Made by a program: the position numbers and the translations under genes
Part shown: positions 51,106-60,300 of the stretch, in pieces
How the letters are laid out: every line of letters starts with the position of its first letter
Numbering within the stretch: position 1 is the first letter of the stretch
Assembly: GCF_002250655.1 (NCBI RefSeq)
Contig: NZ_NOZR01000033.1
Span: forward strand, 1 to 64,000
Direction of reading: 5' to 3'
DNA length: 64,000 bases
From: Mycolicibacterium sphagni
GTDB taxonomy: Bacteria; Actinomycetota; Actinomycetes; Mycobacteriales; Mycobacteriaceae
Notes under the pieces: model-generated
Seen by the model: only the letters and a program-made list of their open reading frames with translations
The model's database searches: none
Told to the model about the DNA's origin: nothing

Positions 51106-54045
51106 GTGTCGGTTACCGATCTCAGGGCCGAACCGGCCACACCGCCCAGTCGGCCGCGCATAGCGCAGTCGATCCGAGCGCTATCGCCCCTCATCATCGT
51201 GGCGTGGGTGGCGATCACGGTTTACGTGACATTCTTCGTGCCCTGGCTGGAGACCGTCAGCCGAGACCATTCGGTTCCGATGGCACCGCAGGACGCGCCA
51301 TCGGTGATCGCGATGCAGCACATGGGGAGCAACTTCAAGGAGTCTAACTCCGACAGTTTCGCCATGCTGGTGATGGAAGGTCAGCAGGAACTCGGCGACG
51401 AGGCGCATACGTACTACGACGGGCTGATTCGCGCGCTCAGGAGCGACACGAAACATGTTCAGCACGTACAGGATTTGTGGAGTGATCGACTCACCGCATC
51501 CGGCGCGCAGAGTAAAGACGGCAAGGCTGTCTATATCCAATTGAATCTGGCCGGTAACACCGGAACGACGTTGGGCCAGCAGTCAATTGCCGCAGTCCGC
51601 AGCATCGCGGAACGGACTGCGGCGCCGCCCGGCGTCAAGGTCTACGTGACCGGACCGGCAGCACTGGTGTCCGATATGCAGCATGCGGGCGACCACTCCA
51701 TGATCAAGATGACCGGTGTCGGAGCTGTCATCATCTTGGCGGTTTTGCTTTTCGTCTACCGTTCGATAGTCACGGTCCTGGGATTGCTGCTCACGGTCGG
51801 TCTCGAGGTACTGATCGCCCGCGGCGCGGTCGCATTTCTAGCCGATCACAACGTCATTGGCCTCTCCACGTTTGCCACCAGCTTGCTCGTCGGCCTCGCG
51901 ATGGCAGCCGGAACCGACTACGGGATCTTCTTCTTCGGTCGCTATCAAGAAGCGCGGCAGGCCGGCGAGGACGTCGAATCCGCGTACTACAGCACCTTCC
52001 GCAGCGTCGCACCGGTCGTCTTGGGCAGCGGTTTGACCATCGCCGGAGCAATGCTCTGCCTGAGCGCCACCCGGATACCGATCTTCCAAAGCATGGGCAT
52101 CCCGTCGGCGGTCGGTCTGTTCGTCGCCGTCGCGGTCGCGGTTACCCTGGTTCCTGCGATTCTTGCAACCGGTGGCCGCCTCGGGCTGTTCGATCCCAAG
52201 CATCGGATCAAGACTGCACGGTGGCGACGGATCGGCACGGCGGTGGTTCGCTGGCCCGTACCGATTCTCATCACCACGATCGCGATCGCACTGGTCGGTC
52301 TGCTTGCGCTCCCCGGTTACCAAACGAGCTACAACGATCGGCTCTACATTCCGCAGGATCTTCCGGCAAACGTGGGAAACGCAGCCGCCGATCGTCACTT
52401 CACCCAGGCGCGGATGATGCCCGAAATTCTGATGATCGAATCCGATCACGATATGCGCAATCCGGCAGATTTCCTCATCCTGCACAAATTGGCCAAAGCG
52501 ATTTTCAAGGTGCCGGGTATCTCCCGAGTGCAGGGAATCACCCGGCCCGAGGGAACGCCGATAGAGCATACGTCCATACCGTTCCTCATGGACATGCAGA
52601 ACGCGGGAATGCAGGGCAGCATCAGTTTCATGAAGTCCCGCATGAATGACCTGCTCGAGCAGGTCAAGTTGATGGACAAACAAATTGCGCTGATGAAACG
52701 CATGTACGAGTTGCAAAAGCAGCTCAACGACATCACGCATAAATCATTTCTGACGACAGTAGAAATGTCGCAAGTTATCAAAGTGCTGATGGGTAGCGCC
52801 GCAGACTTCGACGATTTCGTCAGGCCGATCCGTAATTACCTGTATTGGGAACCGCACTGCTACGACATTCCCCTGTGCTGGTCGGTGCGAGCTATCTTCG
52901 AAGCGATCGACGGCATCAGTGCGCTCAACGACAAGATGAAAGAAATGCTTGTCCAATTCGCAGCATTGGACAAAATCATGCCGCAGCTCCTGGAACAGAT
53001 GCCCAAGATCATCGCGATCATGGAGGGCATGCGGGGCATGATGCTGAAAATGCACAGCACCATGTCCGGCACGTTCGGCGTGCTGGACGACTCGAATTCG
53101 GATACCGGCGCCATGGGGCAGGCATTCGACGCCGCCCAAGACGACGATTCGTTCTACCTGCCGCCGGAGGTTTTCCAGAATCCGGATTTCCAGCGAGCAA
53201 TGACCGCCTACCTGTCCCCCGACGGGAAATCCGCGCGGTTCATCATTTCCCATAAGGACGACCCCGCATCGCCGGCGGGCATCGCCAGCATCGGCCAGAT
53301 ACGAACGGCCGCCGAGGAAGCCCTCAAGACCACCCCGTTGCAGGGCGCCAAGATATCTATCGCCGGCACCGCAGCCACGTTCAAGGACTTCAGCGACGGC
53401 TCCAAATACGATCTCTGGATCGCGGCGGTCGGCGCGCTCTGTTTGATCTTCATCATCATGCTGATCATCACCCGCAGCCTGATCGCAGCCCTGGTGATCG
53501 TGGGCACGGTGGCGTTATCCCTGGGCGCTTCGTTCGGGCTCTCCGTGTTGCTCTGGCAATACATTCTGGGCATCAAACTGCACTGGATGGTGCTGCCGAT
53601 GTCGGTGATCGTGCTGTTGGCCGTCGGCTCGGATTACAACCTGCTCTTGGTATCCCGAATCAAAGAAGAACTGTCCGCCGGTATCCACACCGGCATCATC
53701 CGAGCCATGGGCGGCACCGGCAAGGTCGTGACCAACGCCGGCCTGGTCTTCGCGTTCACCATGGCCGCGATGGTTACCAGCGATCTGCAGATCATCGGTC
53801 AGGTCGGCACCACCGTCGGACTGGGTCTGCTGTTCGACACCCTCGTCGTGCGGTCGTTCATGACGCCGGCGATCGCTGTGCTTCTCGGCCGTTGGTTCTG
53901 GTGGCCGCAGCGGGTACGCCCGCGCCCGGCCAGCTCCATGCTCCGGTCGCAAGGTACGCGCGCATCGGTGCGGGCCTACATGCTGCCCCGAGAGGACCGC
54001 GACGGCGACACGGTCACCGCTGAAATGCCAAGGACAACAGTCTAA
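51106..54045 (+). CDS. mmpL: MmpL-family RND lipid transporter (second of tandem pair)
   Basis: 979 aa, same architecture as the preceding protein: GTDYGIFFF (Asp271-Tyr272), GSDYNLLLV (Asp843-Tyr844), Met-rich coiled segment and PHCYDIPLCW. GTG at 51106 directly follows the stop of the first mmpL. Two different MmpL subunits per MmpS are usual for GPL loci, where both are required. The C-terminus ends with a short charged tail. The stop is ten bases from the convergent rmlCD stop. Confidence 0.94.
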   Translation: MSVTDLRAEPATPPSRPRIAQSIRALSPLIIVAWVAITVYVTFFVPWLETVSRDHSVPMAPQDAPSVIAMQHMGSNFKESNSDSFAMLVMEGQQELGDEAHTYYDGLIRALRSDTKHVQHVQDLWSDRLTASGAQSKDGKAVYIQLNLAGNTGTTLGQQSIAAVRSIAERTAAPPGVKVYVTGPAALVSDMQHAGDHSMIKMTGVGAVIILAVLLFVYRSIVTVLGLLLTVGLEVLIARGAVAFLADHNVIGLSTFATSLLVGLAMAAGTDYGIFFFGRYQEARQAGEDVESAYYSTFRSVAPVVLGSGLTIAGAMLCLSATRIPIFQSMGIPSAVGLFVAVAVAVTLVPAILATGGRLGLFDPKHRIKTARWRRIGTAVVRWPVPILITTIAIALVGLLALPGYQTSYNDRLYIPQDLPANVGNAAADRHFTQARMMPEILMIESDHDMRNPADFLILHKLAKAIFKVPGISRVQGITRPEGTPIEHTSIPFLMDMQNAGMQGSISFMKSRMNDLLEQVKLMDKQIALMKRMYELQKQLNDITHKSFLTTVEMSQVIKVLMGSAADFDDFVRPIRNYLYWEPHCYDIPLCWSVRAIFEAIDGISALNDKMKEMLVQFAALDKIMPQLLEQMPKIIAIMEGMRGMMLKMHSTMSGTFGVLDDSNSDTGAMGQAFDAAQDDDSFYLPPEVFQNPDFQRAMTAYLSPDGKSARFIISHKDDPASPAGIASIGQIRTAAEEALKTTPLQGAKISIAGTAATFKDFSDGSKYDLWIAAVGALCLIFIIMLIITRSLIAALVIVGTVALSLGASFGLSVLLWQYILGIKLHWMVLPMSVIVLLAVGSDYNLLLVSRIKEELSAGIHTGIIRAMGGTGKVVTNAGLVFAFTMAAMVTSDLQIIGQVGTTVGLGLLFDTLVVRSFMTPAIAVLLGRWFWWPQRVRPRPASSMLRSQGTRASVRAYMLPREDRDGDTVTAEMPRTTV

Positions 54046-54055
54046 TTCGGTTGGG

Positions 54056-55492
54056 CTAGCCGGCCCCGGATGACGCGCGGGTCTCCAACCGCACATAGTT
54101 CTCCAGGCTCTCGCCGGAGACGGCGGGCACGAACCCGGTGGACTCGATTTTCGTCAGGTCGAGAACACCACTCGCCGGCCGCGGCGATACGGGATTCGTG
54201 GCCGACGCGAAGTACTCCGCGGTCGAAACGCCGCTCACCCGGTCCGGGTCGTGCCCGGCCAGCTCGAACGTATGGCGTGCCACATCTGCCCATGAGGTGA
54301 CCGGCCCGGAGCCGGTCACGTTGTACGTCCCGTAGGGCGCGCGAGTCTCGATCAGGTGCCGGATCGCCCGGGCCAACTCGGTGGTGAACGTCAAGCGGCC
54401 GAATTGGTCGTCGACCACCGACGGGTCGATCCCCCGTTCGGCCAGAGAAAGCATGGTGCGCACGAAGTTTCGGCCCTCGCCGATCACCCAAGAGGTGCGC
54501 AGGATGTAGTGGCGGCTCACCGTGGCCACGACTTGATCGCCGGCAGCCTTCGTCTGCCCGTAGACGCCGAGCGGCGCCATCGGATCATCCTCGCGGTAGG
54601 GGCGGGTCGCGGTGCCGTCGAACACGTAGTCGGTCGACACGTGCACAACGGTCAGCCTGTGCGCCAACGCAACCCTTGCCAGATTCGCGACACCGGTGAC
54701 GTTGGCGGCCCACGCCGCAACGCGCCCTTCGGCGGTCTCGGCGACGTCCACGGCCGTGTAGGCCGCGGCGTTGATGATCGTGCTGTATTCGCGCCATGGG
54801 CGGGCCGAAGCGAAATCGGCTGACGTGAGATCGAATTCGGGGAGGTCGACGAACTCGACATGCGAAACGCCGTCGTACGACTCGCGCAGGGCGCGGCCCA
54901 GTTGGCCGTTGGCGCCGACCACCAAAATCTTGCGGGGCGCGACGGGGACGACCTCCGAAAGGGGGCCCTGCGCGCGATCTTTCGCAGACAGCTCGGCTTG
55001 GTCCAGCGGGATCGGCCAGTCGACGGCGATGGTCTCGTCCGCCGGATTCAGCGAGGTGTACACGCCGTCGGGTGAATAGTGGTCGTTGACCAGATAGGTG
55101 TAGGCGGTGTTGGGCTCCAGCGTCTGGAACCCGTTGCCGACGCCCTGCGGCACGAAGACGGCACGCGACGGATCGATCTCAGCGGTCACCACCGTCCCGA
55201 ACGTCGGTCCGTCCCGCAGATCGACCCACGCACCGAAGATCCTGCCGGTGGTCACCGAGATGTACTTGTCCCACGGCTCGGCGTGGATACCACGCGTGGT
55301 GCCCGCCGATTCGTTGAACGAGACATTGTTCTGAACCGGCCCGAAGTCGGGCATCCCGGCAGCCACCATTTTTTCGCGCTGCCAGTTCTCCTTGAACCAT
55401 CCGCGATTGTCGCCGTGAACGGCCAGATCCCAGAGCACCAGTCCTGGAATCGCCGTCTCTGTAGCGCGGAGTGCCTTGCCGAGCTCCGTCAT
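54056..55492 (-). CDS. rmlCD: Fused RmlC-RmlD: dTDP-4-keto-6-deoxyglucose 3,5-epimerase / dTDP-4-keto-rhamnose reductase
   Basis: 478 aa. Residues ~1-185 are an RmlC cupin (DNRGWFKENW, TRGIHAEPWDKY with the catalytic His, DLRDGPTFG, VPQGVGNGF). Residues ~200-478 are an RmlD reductase (VVGANGQLGRAL, INAAAYTAVD, STDYVFDG, YGQTKAAGD, RTSWVIGEG). Together they do the last two steps of dTDP-L-rhamnose synthesis. In M. tuberculosis these are separate proteins; the fusion is known in other Actinobacteria such as corynebacteria. ATG at 55492 lies behind AGGGAAG; longer frames overlap rmlB. It is the last gene of the synthase-rmlA-rmlB-rmlCD run. Confidence 0.92.
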   Translation of the reverse strand: MTELGKALRATETAIPGLVLWDLAVHGDNRGWFKENWQREKMVAAGMPDFGPVQNNVSFNESAGTTRGIHAEPWDKYISVTTGRIFGAWVDLRDGPTFGTVVTAEIDPSRAVFVPQGVGNGFQTLEPNTAYTYLVNDHYSPDGVYTSLNPADETIAVDWPIPLDQAELSAKDRAQGPLSEVVPVAPRKILVVGANGQLGRALRESYDGVSHVEFVDLPEFDLTSADFASARPWREYSTIINAAAYTAVDVAETAEGRVAAWAANVTGVANLARVALAHRLTVVHVSTDYVFDGTATRPYREDDPMAPLGVYGQTKAAGDQVVATVSRHYILRTSWVIGEGRNFVRTMLSLAERGIDPSVVDDQFGRLTFTTELARAIRHLIETRAPYGTYNVTGSGPVTSWADVARHTFELAGHDPDRVSGVSTAEYFASATNPVSPRPASGVLDLTKIESTGFVPAVSGESLENYVRLETRASSGAG

Positions 55493-55508
55493 TGTCTGCG
55501 CTTCCCTG

Positions 55509-56507
55509 TCATTGCCCGAGACGGGCGTAGAACGCTTCAGTGGCATCTTTGGCGGGGGCCCACCAGTCTTCGTGGTTGCGGTACCACTCGATCGTTGCGG
55601 CCAGACCATGCTCAAAGTCGGGATACTCTGGCCGCCAACCGAGTTCGTCACGCAACTTGGTCGCATCGATGGCGTAGCGCAGATCGTGTCCGGTCCGGTC
55701 CGGAACATTCTCGTACGCGTCAGCGTCCAGGCCCATGATCGTCAAGATCAGTTCGACGACGGTCTTGTTGTCCTTTTCGCCGTTGGCACCGATCAGATAG
55801 GTCTCGCCGATTCGACCCTTTTCAAAGATCTGCAGCACCGCCGAGGAGTGGTCGTCAGCGTGGATCCAATCACGAACGTTGAGGCCGTCGCCGTACAGCT
55901 TGGGACGAGTGCCACGCAGCACGTTCGTGATCTGACGGGGAATGAATTTTTCGACGTGCTGGTAGGGGCCGTAGTTGTTGGAGCAGTTCGAAATCGTCGC
56001 CTGCACCCCATAGGAACGCATCCATGCTCGCACCAGCAGGTCGCTGCCCGCCTTCGTCGACGAATACGGTGACGACGGGTTGTACGGGCTGGCTTCGGTG
56101 AACCGGGCGGGATCGTCCAGCTCCAGATCCCCGTACACCTCGTCAGTCGAGATGTGGTGATAGCGGACACCATATTTGCGGACCGCCTCGAGCAACGTGA
56201 ACGTGCCGATCAGGTTCGTCTGCAGAAATGGTTCCGGGTCGTCCAGCGAATTGTCATTGTGAGTTTCCGCGGCATAGTGGACGACGCCGTCGACGGACGC
56301 CACCAGCTTGTCAACCAGCTCCGCGTCGGCGACGTCGCCGTGCACGAAGCTCACCCGCTGCTCGGGGAGCCCGGCCAGCGACGCCCGGTTCCCTGCGTAG
56401 GTGAGTTTGTCCAGCACAGTGATGTGATGGTCGGTGTGCTCCACCGCGTAATGCACGAAGTTGGATCCGATGAACCCAGCACCTCCGGTAACCAGAAGCT
56501 GTGTCAC
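55509..56507 (-). CDS. rmlB: dTDP-glucose 4,6-dehydratase
   Basis: 332 aa extended SDR: TGGAGFIGSNFV, STDEVYGDLE with the Asp-Glu catalytic pair, YSSTKAGSD with Tyr and Lys, and NCSNNYGPYQ, all diagnostic for RmlB. It turns dTDP-glucose into dTDP-4-keto-6-deoxyglucose. GTG at 56507 shares one base with the rmlA stop (TAGTG), so the two are coupled. Confidence 0.95.
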   Translation of the reverse strand: MTQLLVTGGAGFIGSNFVHYAVEHTDHHITVLDKLTYAGNRASLAGLPEQRVSFVHGDVADAELVDKLVASVDGVVHYAAETHNDNSLDDPEPFLQTNLIGTFTLLEAVRKYGVRYHHISTDEVYGDLELDDPARFTEASPYNPSSPYSSTKAGSDLLVRAWMRSYGVQATISNCSNNYGPYQHVEKFIPRQITNVLRGTRPKLYGDGLNVRDWIHADDHSSAVLQIFEKGRIGETYLIGANGEKDNKTVVELILTIMGLDADAYENVPDRTGHDLRYAIDATKLRDELGWRPEYPDFEHGLAATIEWYRNHEDWWAPAKDATEAFYARLGQ

Positions 56508-57376
56508 TAGAAACCTCTTTCCAGCAGGTCCAGCAAGTAGGAGCCGTATCCTGACTTCACCAGCTTCTCAGCGCGCTCACGCATTTCATCCTCGGTGAGA
56601 AAGCCCTGCCGCCAGGCGATCTCCTCGGGCACCCCGATCTTCAGACCGGTCCGGCGTTCTATGGTGCGCACGTAGTCGGCAGCATCAGTCATCTGGTCGA
56701 AGGTACCGGTGTCCAACCACGCCGTACCGCGCGGGAGCACCTGCACCCGCAACCGTTCCTGCTCCAGGTAGACGCGGTTGACATCAGTGATCTCGTACTC
56801 GCCGCGATCACTCGGGGACAGATCCCGGGCAATCGAGACCACCTCGTTGTCGTAGAAGTACAGCCCGGGGACCGCGTAGTTGCTCTTCGGCTGTTTCGGC
56901 TTCTCCTCGAGCGAGACCACCATTCCCGTGGAATCGAACTCCACGACGCCGTAGGCCGACGGCTCGGCCACCCAGTACGCGAAGATCGCGCCACCGTCGA
57001 TATCGGCGAAGCTCTTGAGCTGGTTGCCCATTCCTGGTCCGTAGATCAGGTTGTCGCCTAGCACCAGCGCAACCTTCTCGCCCCCGATGAAATCGGCGCC
57101 GATGGTGAACGCCTGAGCCAGACCGTCCGGCGACGGCTGTTGGGCGAACGTGATGGACACACCGAACCGCGATCCGTCGCCCAACAGCCGCTCGAAGCTG
57201 TCCGCGTCGTGCGGTGTGGTGATCACCAAGATGTCGCGGATACCCGCCAGCATCAGCGTGGACAGCGGGTAGTAGATCATCGGCTTGTCGTAGACCGGCA
57301 CCAGTTGCTTGGATACCCCAAGAGTGATCGGGTGCAGACGGGTCCCCGAGCCCCCCGCCAGGATTATTCCCCTCAT
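56507..57376 (-). CDS. rmlA: Glucose-1-phosphate thymidylyltransferase
   Basis: 289 aa. MRGIILAGGSGTRLHP with the nucleotide-binding loop, then SKQLVPVYDKPMIYYPL, LGDNLIYG and EEKPKQPKS are RmlA hallmarks. It makes dTDP-glucose for rhamnose and 6-deoxytalose synthesis. ATG at 57376 is the family start; the longer frame from 57487 reads into the preceding synthase gene. It begins seven bases after that gene's stop without a clear ribosome site, so translation probably depends on coupling. Confidence 0.95.
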   Translation of the reverse strand: MRGIILAGGSGTRLHPITLGVSKQLVPVYDKPMIYYPLSTLMLAGIRDILVITTPHDADSFERLLGDGSRFGVSITFAQQPSPDGLAQAFTIGADFIGGEKVALVLGDNLIYGPGMGNQLKSFADIDGGAIFAYWVAEPSAYGVVEFDSTGMVVSLEEKPKQPKSNYAVPGLYFYDNEVVSIARDLSPSDRGEYEITDVNRVYLEQERLRVQVLPRGTAWLDTGTFDQMTDAADYVRTIERRTGLKIGVPEEIAWRQGFLTEDEMRERAEKLVKSGYGSYLLDLLERGF

Positions 57377-57383
57377 CGCACTA

Positions 57384-60300
57384 TTATGACGCCGTGGTGA
57401 CGCGCACGCCCATCCCGCGCGTCTCGTAGATACACAATTCGTCGACCCAGAACTGGCCGTCGAACACGACCAGAACTCCGCGGTCATCGCGTTCCACCGA
57501 CAGGACTTCGATTTCGGATCGGGTGCGCTTGTTGGTCGGCGTCACCTGGCCCCGGAACTTCCAGCTGAACACCTGGTCCAGGGCGACGGGCTCGAACTCG
57601 TAACCGGCACCGGTGGGGACGTGGCCGGCCAGCCGGGCCAGCGCCCGAGCCGCCTGCTGCATGGCCTCCAGACCCAGTGAGCCGGGCTGCACGGGATCCT
57701 GGAAGAAGTGGGCCTTGAAGAACCAGGCCTCCGGGGTGACGTCGTACTCGGCGACCAGCCGGCCCAGACCCGCTTCTCCCCCGTCCGGCCAGAAGTTCAC
57801 CCGGTCGAGAACCTGAAGGCGGCCCTGGTCCAGCCAGGGTGCGCCGTCGAGCTCCTCGGCGCGGTAGGACAGTGCAACCGGGGCCGGTGCGGAAAGCGCC
57901 TCCAGCGCACCGGGCTTCGTCCGCAGGCCCACCTGGTTCTTGAGCGCGTCAGGACTGAAGAAACCGAACGCCGTCTTCATCGTCATCACGACTTGGTCGT
58001 CCTGGGTGCAGGTGACGTCGAAGAACACGATCGTCGAACCCGCTCCGTCGGCGAACCGTTCCAGCGTCGATGTCACCCGCAGTGTCCCGACGCGTGCGGG
58101 CCGGTGCTGCACGACCTCACCGCCGTCGAGGTTGCGGAACACCACGTCATCGGGACGATTAGCCGCGAAGCCGTTGTACGAGGACAGCCAACCGCAGGGC
58201 TGCAGCAGGATTTCGATCAACACCGGCATCGGTACCGCATCGACATGAGCGTCGGCGAAATACCATTCCCCTTCGGGCACATCGTATTCGGCGATGACGG
58301 TGCCGCCCTTGGTCGGCACCCCCGGCGGGCTGGACACGCTCAGCACCCGCGACATGAAGTGGTACGGCTCGTCCGGCAGCCGCGGCGCGCGACGGGTTCC
58401 GTCGAACGGCGCGTACAGGGCGCCGAAGGCATCGGAGGGCATCCCGCGCCCGCACGCGAGCAGCGCACCCTGATCACCGCGAACGTCCTTGGTGTTCTCC
58501 AGGATCCGCACCGGACCCGGCGCACCGGGCGGCATCGGCCAATCCGGCACCAGGCGCATACCGAACCGGCGAGCGTGGAACACCTTGAAGCCGTCGCTGC
58601 GGCAGAGCAGCGCCGCGAAGACCGTCGGCGTCGGCCCGTCGATGATCTCCTCGATGAACACCTCGTAGTCGAGCATGTGATCGGCGTCCGGGGTCACCTG
58701 CCCGCGGCAGACGAAGCGGGCCATATCGTCGGGCACCGGCTCGAATCGCCAGCCATCGCGCTCGATCGAGAACCCGTATGCGGCCATCGCGAAGGACAGC
58801 GCTTGAGTGGCCGCGTCGGCCATCAGCGTTCCGGGCATGCACGGGTCGTTCTTGAAATGCCCGTCGTAGAACCACATATCCTTCGGCACCGCGGCGGTGG
58901 CGCGCAGATAGCCGCGGCCCCAAGGCCCGCCAGTCGGATCGAACTCGGCGATCTCGTCGATCAGCCGCAGCTTGCCCTTGGGAAGGGACGGCGTCCGCGT
59001 GTGCGCGGCCGCCCGCTCAAAGCCAGCGCCGAAGCACGAGAACGCATGCCCTTCGACGAATGCGTCCAGCTCGTCCCGGGTGAAGGAACGCTTCTGCGTG
59101 ACCACCGGAGGCTCGTCCCGGCGCGCGCCGTCGCGCGGTGCGTCATCAGCGGCGTCCCACAAGACGCCGTCGGACTCGGCCAGCTCCGCGTCCGAGAAGA
59201 ATCCCGCCTGCCCGTTGCGCACCGAGATCATCAACCGGTCGCCGATGTAGCAGTCGTAGTGGAAGAAGAACAGCCGCGTATCACCGGTTTTCGCGTGGCC
59301 GTCGATGTGGATCTCGTAGTGCAAGGTGTCGCCGCCCTTAGGCAGTTCACCCATGAACGTCAGATCACAACCCAGCAGGCGGTACACGCGCTCACTGCGG
59401 TTGGAGAAATCGGCGCCCAACCACGAGGCCAGCAGGAGGTCCGCTTGACCGCTCTCGATCACCACACCGGGCGACATCCGACCGTTGTGGATGTACCAGG
59501 CGTCCGGGTCGACATCGGTCTCGGTGACAATAAGACCGGTCCCCATGGTGCCGGGCTCGCCCTCGATGCTCATCACGCGGTCAGCCAGCAGCAGCGGCGG
59601 CTCCGGCATCCGCACCAGACGCTCGTACTGGTCGTACTCGGCGAACTTCGGCCCCATGACCTCCGAAACCTTGCCCCCGGCAAGGACTTCGAGCTGGGCG
59701 CGAGTCCAGAGCGGCTCTTCGTTCTTTGCTGGACGCCTGCCCGGCGCAGGCGCCGGCGTGCTGGGCGCGGCAGCGGGTTGCGGCTTGGCTGCCGCCGCAG
59801 GTGGCGGCGGTGAGGCGGGCACACTCGGCGGTGGCGGTGGCGGTGGCGGCGGCGGGGTGGGCGTTGCCGGCGGTGCGGGTGCCGGCGCGCTCGTCACGGG
59901 TGCGGGTGCGGGTGCGAATACCGTTGCAGCGCTGGACGTGACGGTCGGCGCGGACCCGCGCCGTCCCGATACCAGCCCCAGAAGGTCACCACGCGACTTC
60001 AGGAACGACGTGTGGGCTTGTGCTTGCCGCTCGAGGAATGTCGAGTGCGCCGCACTCACCGAAGCGACTAGGTTGAGCGCCGCCGCCGTCTGATCGTTGA
60101 CCGCCGCGGCAGCTGTCGCTCCCGCGGGAGCTGGAGCGACCGGCCTGGCGACCACTGTTCTCACTTCCGGAACGGTTTGGACAACCACTTCCTGGGCTAC
60201 TACCAGTGGCGCGGGATGGACCGGCGCGGGCGGCATGACTTGAACACTTCCGTGGTCCACTTCGGGCATGGGCGGTGCACTCTCACTCTTGGACGAGACA

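Noticed and set aside
57708..59813. Long open frame on the plus strand opposite the synthase gene (~700 codons)
   Set aside because: It is the antisense shadow of the dehydratase region of the PfaC-like synthase. Its product is rich in Arg, His and Gly without recognisable motifs, as expected from high-GC complementary frames.
59820..59860. Tandem short repeat considered as a CRISPR or regulatory repeat
   Set aside because: It is an in-frame poly-proline linker in the synthase; there are no spacers or dyad repeats.
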